A DNA stretch of 7,285 nt from an uncultured Ruminococcus sp. (GTDB taxonomy: Bacteria > Bacillota > Clostridia > Oscillospirales > Ruminococcaceae): NCBI GenBank assembly GCA_902796865.1, contig CADBQZ010000245.1, positions 1-7,285 of the forward strand. The letters are read 5' to 3'. Position 1 is the first letter of the stretch; every line of letters starts with the position of its first letter. The position numbers and the translations under genes are program-made. Below the pieces are notes generated by a model. That model saw only the letters and a list, made by a program, of their open reading frames with translations, was not told the origin of the DNA and ran no database searches. Positions 1 through 5,986 of the stretch are shown one piece after another.

Positions 1-261
1 GGCTTCGGGGCTATAGCTCTTGCGATAAGAAGACCCTAAAATGCCATTACCATTCCGACTGTGAATTTTCCTGTCATGCAGAGATATACTCCGAATATCA
101 ATACTGCGGTGTCAGTAAGCTTTGCAATAATAGGTACGACAACGCCAAGATAGCCGTTGATCTTTTCAAATTTTACGTTTTGTGTATTTACACTTGCCTG
201 ATAGCCGGACCACTTTTCAAAAAACGTTTTCGGCGCCGCTTGCTATAACGAGCGGTCTCAT
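1..261 (-). pseudogene. Broken fragment of an NHLM-type bacteriocin/peptide ABC transporter (membrane domain)
   Basis: Read on the minus strand, this stretch encodes part of the transmembrane domain of a peptide-exporting ABC transporter. One frame (261 to 220) gives ...VIASGAENVF and stops at TGA (219-217). The neighbouring frame (about 228 to 39) continues with FFEKWSGYQASVNTQNVKF, then a hydrophobic stretch ending GKFTVGMVMAF. It meets an in-frame TAG at 38-36 and goes on as GLLIARAIAPK to the window edge. The order ASGAEN / FF.KW.GYQASVNTQ / GYLG / MAFQG is typical of the NHLM bacteriocin transporter family as I know it. The frameshift lies at a run of six A (219-224 on the plus strand; one base too many or two too few), and the TAG probably replaces the family's Gln codon. 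The N-terminal peptidase and first helices are missing, because spoIVA ends only about 80 bases upstream. The remainder, including any ATPase domain, would lie beyond the left edge. The family assignment is from memory of its sequences; the two lesions are directly visible. Confidence 0.75.
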
Positions 262-343
262 AATATACTCTTTTATTGCGATATTTATGTCTATGCAGAA
301 TTTTGGTGCGTATTACAATAGAAAAGTTTTTTATATATCTTTT

Positions 344-1819
344 TTAAAGTATAAAGCATATAAGACCGCTGCAGCCTTCGTTTATGACTCTTTCCAATGT
401 TTCCTGGAGTTTCATTCTTGCTTCTGCCGGCATTTTATAAAGCTTGTTGTGAAGACCTTCGTTTACAAGCTCGTGCAGGGATTTTCCGAAAATGTTCGAT
501 TCCCATATCTTCCTTGGGTCTTCTTCAAATCCGGACAGAAGGTACATTACAAGTTCCTCGCTTTGTTTTTCTGTTCCGACGATAGGACTTACTGTTGTAT
601 TTATTGAAGCTTTCATCATGTGTATCGACGGCGCTGAGGCTTTAAGTTTTACTCCGTATTTTCCACCCTGTTTTATTATTTCGGGTTCTTCCAATGAAAG
701 CTCGTCTATGTCGGGCATGACTATACCATATCCTGTGGCTTCTACTTCATCGAGAGCAGGCTTTATTTTTTCATATTCTTTCTTTATATTGTTAAGCTCC
801 ATAAGAACAGGGAGAAGATCGCTTTCGTTGACTATCTCTATACCTGTAGTTTCACCGAGTATCTTGTAAAACAAAGTGCTTTCGAGATTCACTTGTATAG
901 TTACGCTGCCTTGACCTAAGTCTATCCTTGCGATCTTTGAGTCTGTTATATAACGGCAGTCTTTTAGTTTATCTGCAAAATCCTCAGCATCTTTGACAAG
1001 CTCTATATTATCGGCGGCTGCTCTGACAGCACCGAATACTTCATCTTTAAGCCAATGCCCCTTTTTTAGTCCAGTGATCCATTTTTCCATGCGGATATTT
1101 ATTTCTTTTATAGGGAATGAATACAGAAGCTCAGACATTATTTTTTCAATATCATTTTCATCAAGCTCAATACAGCTTACAGGTATCACCGAAGCTTCAT
1201 ACTTTTCCGAAAGCTCTTTTGCAAGAGCCTTTGTACTATCCGAATCAGGCTCGGTACTGTTTAAAATAACTATAAAAGGCTTGTTTATATCTTTAAGCTC
1301 GTTTATTACTCTTTGCTCACATTCGGCGTATTCTTCTCTCGGGATATCTGTTATGCTTCCGTCTGTCGTAACTACCATACCTATCGTTGAATGTTCAGAG
1401 ATCACTTTCTGCGTTCCGACCTCTGCCGCCATATTAAACGGCACTTCATCGTCAAACCATGGTGTTACTACCATTCTAGGCGCTTCATTTTCAATGTATC
1501 CCAAAGAGCTTGGAACTATATATCCCACACAGTCTATAAGCCTTACGTTGAATTGTGCTCCGCTGTCAAGCTTTACTTCAACAGCTTCTTCAGGAATAAA
1601 TTTAGGTTCTGTTGTCATTATCGTTTTTCCGGCTGCTGACTGCGGAAGCTCATCTACTGCACGTTCCTTTTTAAATTCACTTTCTATATTCGGTATTACA
1701 AGCGCCTCCATAAAGCGTTTTATAAAAGTTGATTTACCTGTTCGCACCGGGCCTACAACGCCGATATATATATCGCCGTCAGTTCTTTTTGATATATCAT
1801 TATAAATACTGCTGTCCAT
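344..1819 (-). CDS. spoIVA: Stage IV sporulation protein A, spore coat basement-layer ATPase
   Basis: SpoIVA is made in the mother cell, binds the forespore surface and polymerises with ATP hydrolysis into the platform on which the spore coat is built. The 491-residue product matches the usual family length (about 492) and is recognisable end to end. Residues 1-31 read MDSSIYNDISKRTDGDIYIG and then a Walker A motif GPVRTGKST (23-31, Lys29). LPQSAAGKTIMTTEPKF (58-74) carries the sensor threonines, and LIDCVGY (94-100) is the Walker B-like segment with Asp96. The C-terminal part has the conserved EEPEIIKQGGKYGVKLKA and IVGTEKQSEELV blocks, and the protein ends ERVINEGCSGLICFIL, close to the Bacillus C-terminus that contacts SpoVM. 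The start at 1819 follows an AGGAGGG ribosome site with a short spacer. It sits 36 bases downstream of sipL, so the two are probably one transcript. I see no convincing terminator after its stop. Expression from a sigma-E promoter upstream of sipL is inferred. Confidence 0.97.
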   Translation of the reverse strand: MDSSIYNDISKRTDGDIYIGVVGPVRTGKSTFIKRFMEALVIPNIESEFKKERAVDELPQSAAGKTIMTTEPKFIPEEAVEVKLDSGAQFNVRLIDCVGYIVPSSLGYIENEAPRMVVTPWFDDEVPFNMAAEVGTQKVISEHSTIGMVVTTDGSITDIPREEYAECEQRVINELKDINKPFIVILNSTEPDSDSTKALAKELSEKYEASVIPVSCIELDENDIEKIMSELLYSFPIKEINIRMEKWITGLKKGHWLKDEVFGAVRAAADNIELVKDAEDFADKLKDCRYITDSKIARIDLGQGSVTIQVNLESTLFYKILGETTGIEIVNESDLLPVLMELNNIKKEYEKIKPALDEVEATGYGIVMPDIDELSLEEPEIIKQGGKYGVKLKASAPSIHMMKASINTTVSPIVGTEKQSEELVMYLLSGFEEDPRKIWESNIFGKSLHELVNEGLHNKLYKMPAEARMKLQETLERVINEGCSGLICFIL

Positions 1820-1855
1820 ATTTACCCTCCTATAATGTCTGAGCTGTAATGCGTT

Positions 1856-3391
1856 CTAAACTATAGGTATCAGAAGCATTCCGTTTTCCGATAAGGATTC
1901 ACTTTCCAGCGAGTTTTCCTCCATTATCGCATTTACAGATGTTGAATATTTCTTAGCGATATTCCATACCTGTTCATCCTTGACACCGTAATAAAGCTTT
2001 ATTGCATAATCACCGTCACGGGTTATTTTTACTGTATCGTCAATGCTTACATCAGTGACTGCATTGAAATTTGAAGTTGTGTAAAGCTCGCCTTTGATAT
2101 TTATATCTGCTTTTACCGAAATACTGTCTGAATCATTCAGGGTGTAGCTGCAGCTTATACCGCTGATATATATTTCTGCTGTACTGTTTTCGGTTATTCC
2201 TTCCGAATCAAATTCATATTCAAATGCCTGATCCTTTTCAATAACAGAAGGGATATTATTTTCATTTTTTATCATTGCCTGATAACACAGCATACCACTT
2301 ATCTTTATTTTTTTGTTTTCATCGTCCGGAGTTATATTGATATTTTTAGCGCTGCACCAGACATCATATACTCCTGCAATGCTGTTTTCATCTGTTTCAA
2401 GTACGGCTTTATTCTGGATATGTTCATTTATTGTCTCAGGCGGTTGATCTATCCAGAGCTTTGCGGAAGCGTATTCACATGGATACGATGTTGAATAAAT
2501 ATCCGATACAAGTGAAAGAGGTATAGTTTTATATGCACAGCATTTTATGTGCAGCTTGATCTCGTATTTAAGTTTTTTGTTTTCGCCATTGCTGTCTGCC
2601 GATGGAGTTATATCGCAATAGACTGCTGTTACCCTGACATTGAATCGGAAGTTTTCGTCAAGACCTTCCATATCGGCGATCTGACTGTATGGTATAGTAA
2701 AACTCATAGTTTCTGCACTTTCGCCGCTTGTATATAAAAGTTTTATTGCAGCTTCGCCCTTTACAACAAGCTTACCGGCTATTATTTTGCTTTCCGTGTC
2801 TGAAAGTTCTGTTTCCGTCCTTATTATATCTGATACAGCAGGCTTTGAGGAAGCAAGCTCCGCTTCATCATTTAATGTGAGTGTTTTCTCACAGGTTATT
2901 TTTTGGGACATATATTCGACAGGCATTTTTCTTACTTGAACATTCATTCCGGATATATCGCATACCGCTTCCTGTTTTGATTCACCGGTAACTTTTATCT
3001 TTATTGATACTGCACCTCTCATATCTATCCTTCGTTTGTTTACTACACGGCAGTTTATATGATCTGATTTCGGGACTATTGTCACATCAGGTTCGCTGAC
3101 GGTACCTATATTTACACTTTTGCTGTAATTAAGGCGCTGTGATATGCAGTGCAGTGAGCTGTCGTTTTCCGCCCAGTAAAGTATCCTTACATCTGCTGTA
3201 ATATCATAATCAAGTGTATCGCCGTTTATACTGTATGAAGTTACTGAGGGTGAAATGCCGCATTTTATTAATTTGAAAATATCCGGATAATAATCCGGCA
3301 GTATGTAATCGAGTTCTGTATTTTGTTCCTGTACACCGTCGTAAATGTTCTCACTTACGGAAAGAGTTTCACGGTTGATCTTTAAATTCAT
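1856..3391 (-). CDS. sipL: SipL-type SPOCS (DUF3794)/LysM spore protein that interacts with SpoIVA
   Basis: In Clostridioides difficile SipL is needed for coat encasement and binds SpoIVA through its C-terminal LysM domain. This 511-residue protein has the same plan. The N-terminus contains the hallmark ELDYILPDYYPDIFKLIKC (about residues 26-44) of DUF3794/LysM sporulation proteins. It is followed by long beta-rich segments (to about residue 455) that fit repeated SPOCS-like modules. A C-terminal LysM domain (about 461-511) contains VWNIAKKYSTSVNAI and ends ENGMLLIPIV. There is no signal peptide or membrane segment, as expected for a mother-cell cytosolic protein acting at the forespore surface. 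The ATG at 3391 has an AGGAGGT site upstream with a good spacer. It is the first gene of a two-gene operon with spoIVA. That context supports SipL over other LysM/SPOCS proteins such as SpoVID-like coat proteins, although the middle is too divergent to align by eye. Confidence 0.9.
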   Translation of the reverse strand: MNLKINRETLSVSENIYDGVQEQNTELDYILPDYYPDIFKLIKCGISPSVTSYSINGDTLDYDITADVRILYWAENDSSLHCISQRLNYSKSVNIGTVSEPDVTIVPKSDHINCRVVNKRRIDMRGAVSIKIKVTGESKQEAVCDISGMNVQVRKMPVEYMSQKITCEKTLTLNDEAELASSKPAVSDIIRTETELSDTESKIIAGKLVVKGEAAIKLLYTSGESAETMSFTIPYSQIADMEGLDENFRFNVRVTAVYCDITPSADSNGENKKLKYEIKLHIKCCAYKTIPLSLVSDIYSTSYPCEYASAKLWIDQPPETINEHIQNKAVLETDENSIAGVYDVWCSAKNINITPDDENKKIKISGMLCYQAMIKNENNIPSVIEKDQAFEYEFDSEGITENSTAEIYISGISCSYTLNDSDSISVKADINIKGELYTTSNFNAVTDVSIDDTVKITRDGDYAIKLYYGVKDEQVWNIAKKYSTSVNAIMEENSLESESLSENGMLLIPIV

Positions 3392-3440
3392 TTATATACC
3401 TCCTAAATATTATGCCCGTTCGGACTTGTCTTGCTAATCA

Positions 3441-3470
3441 ATTATATTCCTTCTGATAATGATTTATGAC
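3441..3470 (-). promoter_or_regulatory. Candidate sigma-E (mother-cell) promoter of sipL-spoIVA
   Basis: Upstream of sipL on the minus strand, GTCATAAA (3470-3463) is followed after 14 bases by AATATAAT (3448-3441). This resembles the sigma-E pattern of an ATA-containing -35 and a CATACAAT-like -10 (6 of 8 matches in the -10 by my comparison). The box also contains a perfect TATAAT, but no TTGACA-like -35 lies at the right distance for sigma-A. The predicted start would give a leader of roughly 40 bases. The position and the sporulation role of both genes support the call; the match alone is moderate. Confidence 0.4.
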
Positions 3471-3478
3471 ATCTTTTC

Positions 3479-3507
3479 TTGACAAAAAATAAATAATGTG
3501 ATAATAT
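3479..3507 (+). promoter_or_regulatory. Sigma-A-like promoter of the aquaporin gene
   Basis: A perfect -35 box TTGACA lies at 3479-3484. The -10 is either TAATAT at 3502-3507 (17-base spacer) or GATAAT at 3500-3505 (15-base spacer, preceded by an extended TGT). It reads towards the aquaporin gene and would leave a leader of about 85 bases. The -35 boxes of this and the divergent sipL promoter candidate are only 8 bases apart. Confidence 0.6.
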
Positions 3508-3510
3508 TAA

Positions 3511-3566
3511 AATAATAATGACTTTGAAGCAGCGAGGTTATTATTAACTAATGAGGGCTTTGCCCT
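3511..3566 (+). other. Two inverted repeats in the aquaporin leader
   Basis: AATAATAA (3511-3518) is complementary to TTATTATT (3538-3545) across a 19-base loop. Just downstream, AGGGC (3554-3558) pairs with GCCCT (3562-3566) around a TTT loop. Both lie between the predicted promoter and the GGAGG ribosome site of the aquaporin gene. The first is purely A/T and may be chance in this A+T-rich DNA. The second is short but G+C-rich. Neither is followed by a T-run, so they are not terminators, and I do not recognise a riboswitch class. Confidence 0.3.
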
Positions 3567-3597
3567 TTGACAAAATCAAATTTGGAGGTCTTTTTAT

Positions 3598-4305
3598 ATG
3601 GAAAACGTAAAAAAGTACATTGCTGAATTTATCGGTACTGCTGTGCTGGTAATATTAGGCTGCGGAACAGCTATGCTGGTAGGCTGTGCAAACGGTGACA
3701 ACGCTTCGGGTTATGTGCTGACTGCTTTGGCATTCGGTCTTGTTATCGTTGGTATGGCTTATTGTATCGGCAATATCTCTGGCTGTCATATCAACCCTGC
3801 CGTTTCTCTCGGTGTTTTAATAAGCGGCGGAATGACAGTGACTGATTTCTTTGGCTATGTTATTGCTCAGATACTCGGTGCGTTTGCAGGTTCAGAGCTT
3901 CTTGATGCTATATTCAGTCTTGGTAACATCAAGGATATGACAGGTGGATTCGGCACAAATGGTCTTGCCGGAGTAAATGACAACTATGCTGCCGGTATTA
4001 TCGTAGAGATAGTTCTCACATTTATTTTTGTGCTTACTATCCTCGGAGTTACATCTAAAAAGGCAGGTCATGGCTCGTTCGGTGGACTTGTTATCGGTCT
4101 TACACTGACACTCGTTCACATTTTCGGCATTGGTCTTACAGGAACTTCTGTAAACCCTGCAAGAAGTATCGGACCGGCTCTGACAGCTGCCATCCATGGC
4201 AACAGCGATCCGCTTTCAGTCGTTTGGGTATTCATAGTTGCTCCGCTTATCGGTGCAGCAATTGCGGCTTTGTGCTATAAGTTCCTTGAAAGCGCAAAAA
4301 ACTAA
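3598..4305 (+). CDS. aqpZ: Aquaporin (AqpZ-type water channel, MIP family)
   Basis: This is a 235-residue inner-membrane channel with six hydrophobic helices and two half-helices bearing the NPA motifs, HINPAVS (N66-P67-A68) and TSVNPARS (N186-P187-A188). The N-terminus (AEFIGTAVLVILGCGTAML) and the loop SGCHINPAV are standard for the family. The selectivity filter inferred from motif spacing is Phe46, His174, Thr183 and Arg189, which is the E. coli AqpZ set for water. A glycerol facilitator would have Trp/Phe/Arg-type residues and a longer loop, so GlpF is unlikely. The start follows TTTGGAGG with an 8-base spacer. It is a single-gene unit with its own promoter, is divergent from sipL, and is closed by a strong terminator. 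No glycerol genes are adjacent, which also fits a water channel, probably for osmotic adjustment. Confidence 0.96.
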   Translation: MENVKKYIAEFIGTAVLVILGCGTAMLVGCANGDNASGYVLTALAFGLVIVGMAYCIGNISGCHINPAVSLGVLISGGMTVTDFFGYVIAQILGAFAGSELLDAIFSLGNIKDMTGGFGTNGLAGVNDNYAAGIIVEIVLTFIFVLTILGVTSKKAGHGSFGGLVIGLTLTLVHIFGIGLTGTSVNPARSIGPALTAAIHGNSDPLSVVWVFIVAPLIGAAIAALCYKFLESAKN

Positions 4306-4320
4306 GTTTTTAAAGAAATT

Positions 4321-4353
4321 TTCCCTGCCTTTTTTTGCGGCAGGGGATTTTTT
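4321..4353 (+). terminator. Rho-independent terminator after the aquaporin gene
   Basis: CCCTGCC (4323-4329) pairs perfectly with GGCAGGG (4339-4345) around a 9-base T-rich loop. The stem can extend by two pairs, including a U-G. A run of six T follows (4348-4353). It lies 15 bases after the aquaporin stop codon and insulates the biotin operon promoter from read-through. Confidence 0.92.
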
Positions 4354-4360
4354 AGGTCTA

Positions 4361-4392
4361 TTGTAAACGCATATCAAAATGCAGGTTGACAA
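4361..4392. promoter_or_regulatory. BirA operator (biotin repressor binding site)
   Basis: TTGTAAACG (4361-4369) and GGTTGACAA (4384-4392) form an imperfect inverted repeat with a 14-base spacer. This matches the known BirA site of Firmicutes, of form TTGTAAACC - 14 or 15 bases - GGTTTACAA, with one mismatch in each half. It lies directly upstream of birA-bioY-bioB, and its right half contains the -35 box of that operon's promoter. Biotinyl-AMP-bound BirA dimer would therefore block RNA polymerase. The pattern and context together make this strong; binding itself is inferred. Confidence 0.88.
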
Positions 4393-4414
4393 TCTGTTTG
4401 CGATGTGATATAAT
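4386..4414 (+). promoter_or_regulatory. Sigma-A promoter of the birA-bioY-bioB operon
   Basis: Consensus TTGACA (4386-4391) and TATAAT (4409-4414) are separated by exactly 17 bases, and a TGA triplet before the -10 makes it an extended -10. Transcription should start near 4421, giving a leader of about 25 bases before birA. Such a strong promoter implies repression matters, consistent with the BirA operator that covers its -35. Confidence 0.92.
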
Positions 4415-4444
4415 ATTAAACAGAAGTTTTATGGAGGAAAAGTT

Positions 4445-5419
4445 ATGACTACTAAAGAACGAGTGATAGACCTTTTTCGTTCCAACAGCGGCAGTTTTTA
4501 TTCCGGCGAAGAAATAGCTGCAAAACTTGGACTTTCGAGGACTGCTGTATGGAAAACGGTCAAAAGGCTTAGAGAAGAAGGCTATCCGATATTAGGTGTT
4601 ACCAAAAAAGGTTATTGTATGGAGAAAGGCTCAGATATTCTTTCCGAAAGCGCTGTTAGGCAATATCTTGACGGCTGTAAAGATATTTATGAAATAAATA
4701 TTATTGATACTGCCGGTTCTACGAACGATATAGTAAAAACTAAAGCTGAAGATGGCGTACCAGAGGGATTCACGGTCATATCAAATGAACAGACCTCCGG
4801 CAAGGGACGATTCGGAAGAAGCTTTTTCTCGCCGCATAATACCGGGATATATATGAGCATACTTCTGCGTCCGGAGAACAAGCCTTTATCATACGGCAAT
4901 AATATAACGACTATTGCAGCTGCGGCTGCCTGTGAAGCCATAGAGAGTATCTCAGGCAAAAAGACAGACATAAAATGGGTCAATGATATTTATATTGAAG
5001 GAAAAAAAGTGTGTGGTATACTGACCGAGGGTGCATTTGACCTTGAAAGCGGAATGTTTAAATATGCAGTCGTAGGCATTGGTATAAATCTTTATGTGCC
5101 ATACAGCGGATTTCCGGAAAGCATAGCCGGCAGAGCAGGTGCAGTCTTTGAAAGAATCGAAGACGACTCTAAGAACAGGCTGGTCGCATCTTTTCTGGAA
5201 AGCTTTTATAACTATTATTCTGGAAGAAAGAGCGAGCATATAAAAACTTATCGCAGCAGATGTTTCGTTATAGGCAAAAACATTGAGATCATCAATGGAA
5301 ACGTCAAAACGAGAGGTGTTGTAAAAGACATTGATGATGAATGCAGACTTATGGTGAAAACAGAAAGCGGAGATATAATAACATTTTCAAGCGGAGAGAT
5401 AAAGGAGATCACAGAATGA
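4445..5419 (+). CDS. birA: Bifunctional biotin-protein ligase and biotin operon repressor BirA
   Basis: BirA makes biotinyl-5'-AMP from biotin and ATP, transfers biotin to a lysine of biotin-dependent carboxylases, and represses biotin genes when loaded with biotinyl-AMP. The 324-residue protein has all three domains of the regulatory class. An N-terminal winged helix (about 1-62) includes SGEEIAAKLGLSRTAVWKTV and the wing GVTKKGY. The catalytic domain (about 80-270) has the adenylate loop TSGKGRFGR (117-125) and KWVNDIY (177-183, with the likely biotin-contacting Lys177), then GKKVCGILTE and GIGINL. A C-terminal SH3-like domain spans about 273-324. The first arginine of the usual GRGR loop is Lys120, a common variant. 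ATG at 4445 follows GGAGGA with a 6-base gap. The stop overlaps the bioY start (ATGA), indicating translational coupling. The full helix domain fits the operator just upstream, so it is very likely self-regulated. Confidence 0.97.
   Translation: MTTKERVIDLFRSNSGSFYSGEEIAAKLGLSRTAVWKTVKRLREEGYPILGVTKKGYCMEKGSDILSESAVRQYLDGCKDIYEINIIDTAGSTNDIVKTKAEDGVPEGFTVISNEQTSGKGRFGRSFFSPHNTGIYMSILLRPENKPLSYGNNITTIAAAAACEAIESISGKKTDIKWVNDIYIEGKKVCGILTEGAFDLESGMFKYAVVGIGINLYVPYSGFPESIAGRAGAVFERIEDDSKNRLVASFLESFYNYYSGRKSEHIKTYRSRCFVIGKNIEIINGNVKTRGVVKDIDDECRLMVKTESGDIITFSSGEIKEITE
5401..5407 (+). promoter_or_regulatory. Ribosome binding site that fixes the bioY start
   Basis: AAAGGAG lies inside the last codons of birA, 8 bases before ATG 5416. 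The frame stays open upstream to an ATG at 5341, but the extra 25 residues would be highly charged, unlike any BioY N-terminus, and lie wholly within birA. The start at 5416, overlapping the birA stop by ATGA, is therefore preferred. Confidence 0.85.
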
Positions 5420-5964
5420 AAAATGAAAGAACTAAAAATATGATACTTTGTGCGTTTTTTACAGCGCTTATAACAGTTGGCACATTTATAAAGATACCGA
5501 TACCGGTAGTTCCGTTCACGCTTCAGCTTGAATTTACTTTGCTTGCCGGAGTTTTGCTTGGACCCAAATGGGGAACAGTTTCAGTTTTGGTATATATTAT
5601 AATGGGATTGATAGGCTTACCGGTCTTTACCGAGGGCGGAGGACTTGGCTATGTTTTAAAGCCGGCTTTCGGTTATATAATAGGTTTTGCATTAGGTGCT
5701 TTGGCGGCAGGATATATAGCGAATAAAAGTGAGCAGCCAAGTCTAAAGAGGCTTCTGGCAGCAAATTTTACAGGACTTCTGATAGTCTATGCTGTCGGTG
5801 TGGTATATTATTATCTAATATGTTTGCTTTATCTTAATGACCCTATAGGCGTATGGAAACTGTTATGGTATTGCTTCTTGCTTTTGGTACCAAAGGATAT
5901 TATTTTATGTATACTTTCGGCAGTACTTTTAAAAAGACTTATACCGATAATGAAGAAGATATAA
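5416..5964 (+). CDS. bioY: BioY, biotin-binding S component of an ECF transporter
   Basis: BioY is the membrane protein that captures biotin and, with the shared EcfA/A'/T energy module (not in this window), imports it. The 182-residue product has the usual length and about six hydrophobic helices. Family signatures are visible: IPIPVVPFTLQLEFTLLAGV (27-46), LLGPKWGTVSV (47-57), GLPVFTEGGGLGYVLKP (67-83) and FGYIIGF (85-91). Near the C-terminus VPKDIILC (158-165) sits where most BioY proteins have a P-G-D-x-x-K motif. The aspartate (161) is kept but the lysine position is Leu164, which may mark a subfamily. A few positive residues (LKRL...KK) end the protein. It overlaps birA by 4 bases and is followed by bioB after 22 bases, so it should be repressed by BirA with them. 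Biotin as substrate is well supported by context. Confidence 0.95.
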   Translation: MKNERTKNMILCAFFTALITVGTFIKIPIPVVPFTLQLEFTLLAGVLLGPKWGTVSVLVYIIMGLIGLPVFTEGGGLGYVLKPAFGYIIGFALGALAAGYIANKSEQPSLKRLLAANFTGLLIVYAVGVVYYYLICLLYLNDPIGVWKLLWYCFLLLVPKDIILCILSAVLLKRLIPIMKKI

Positions 5965-5986
5965 TTATGATCACAAGGAGAAGAAA

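Noticed and set aside
321..345. Possible terminator after spoIVA (AAAAG pairing with CTTTT)
   Set aside because: The stem is about five mostly A-U pairs with a long loop, too weak to call in this A+T-rich stretch.
182..607. Open frame of 141 codons on the plus strand
   Set aside because: It overlaps the end of spoIVA and the transporter remnant antisense, has no ribosome site and resembles no known protein.
993..1805. Long plus-strand open frame (270 codons) antisense to spoIVA
   Set aside because: It is the serine-rich mirror of a strongly conserved coding sequence and has no ribosome site or family resemblance.
3598..4305. Glycerol facilitator GlpF rather than aquaporin
   Set aside because: His174 and Thr183 in the selectivity filter and the short length fit water channels, and no glycerol genes are nearby.
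5341..5415. Upstream start for bioY
   Set aside because: The 25 extra residues are charged, lie inside birA and lack a ribosome site; ATG 5416 has AAAGGAG at the right distance.
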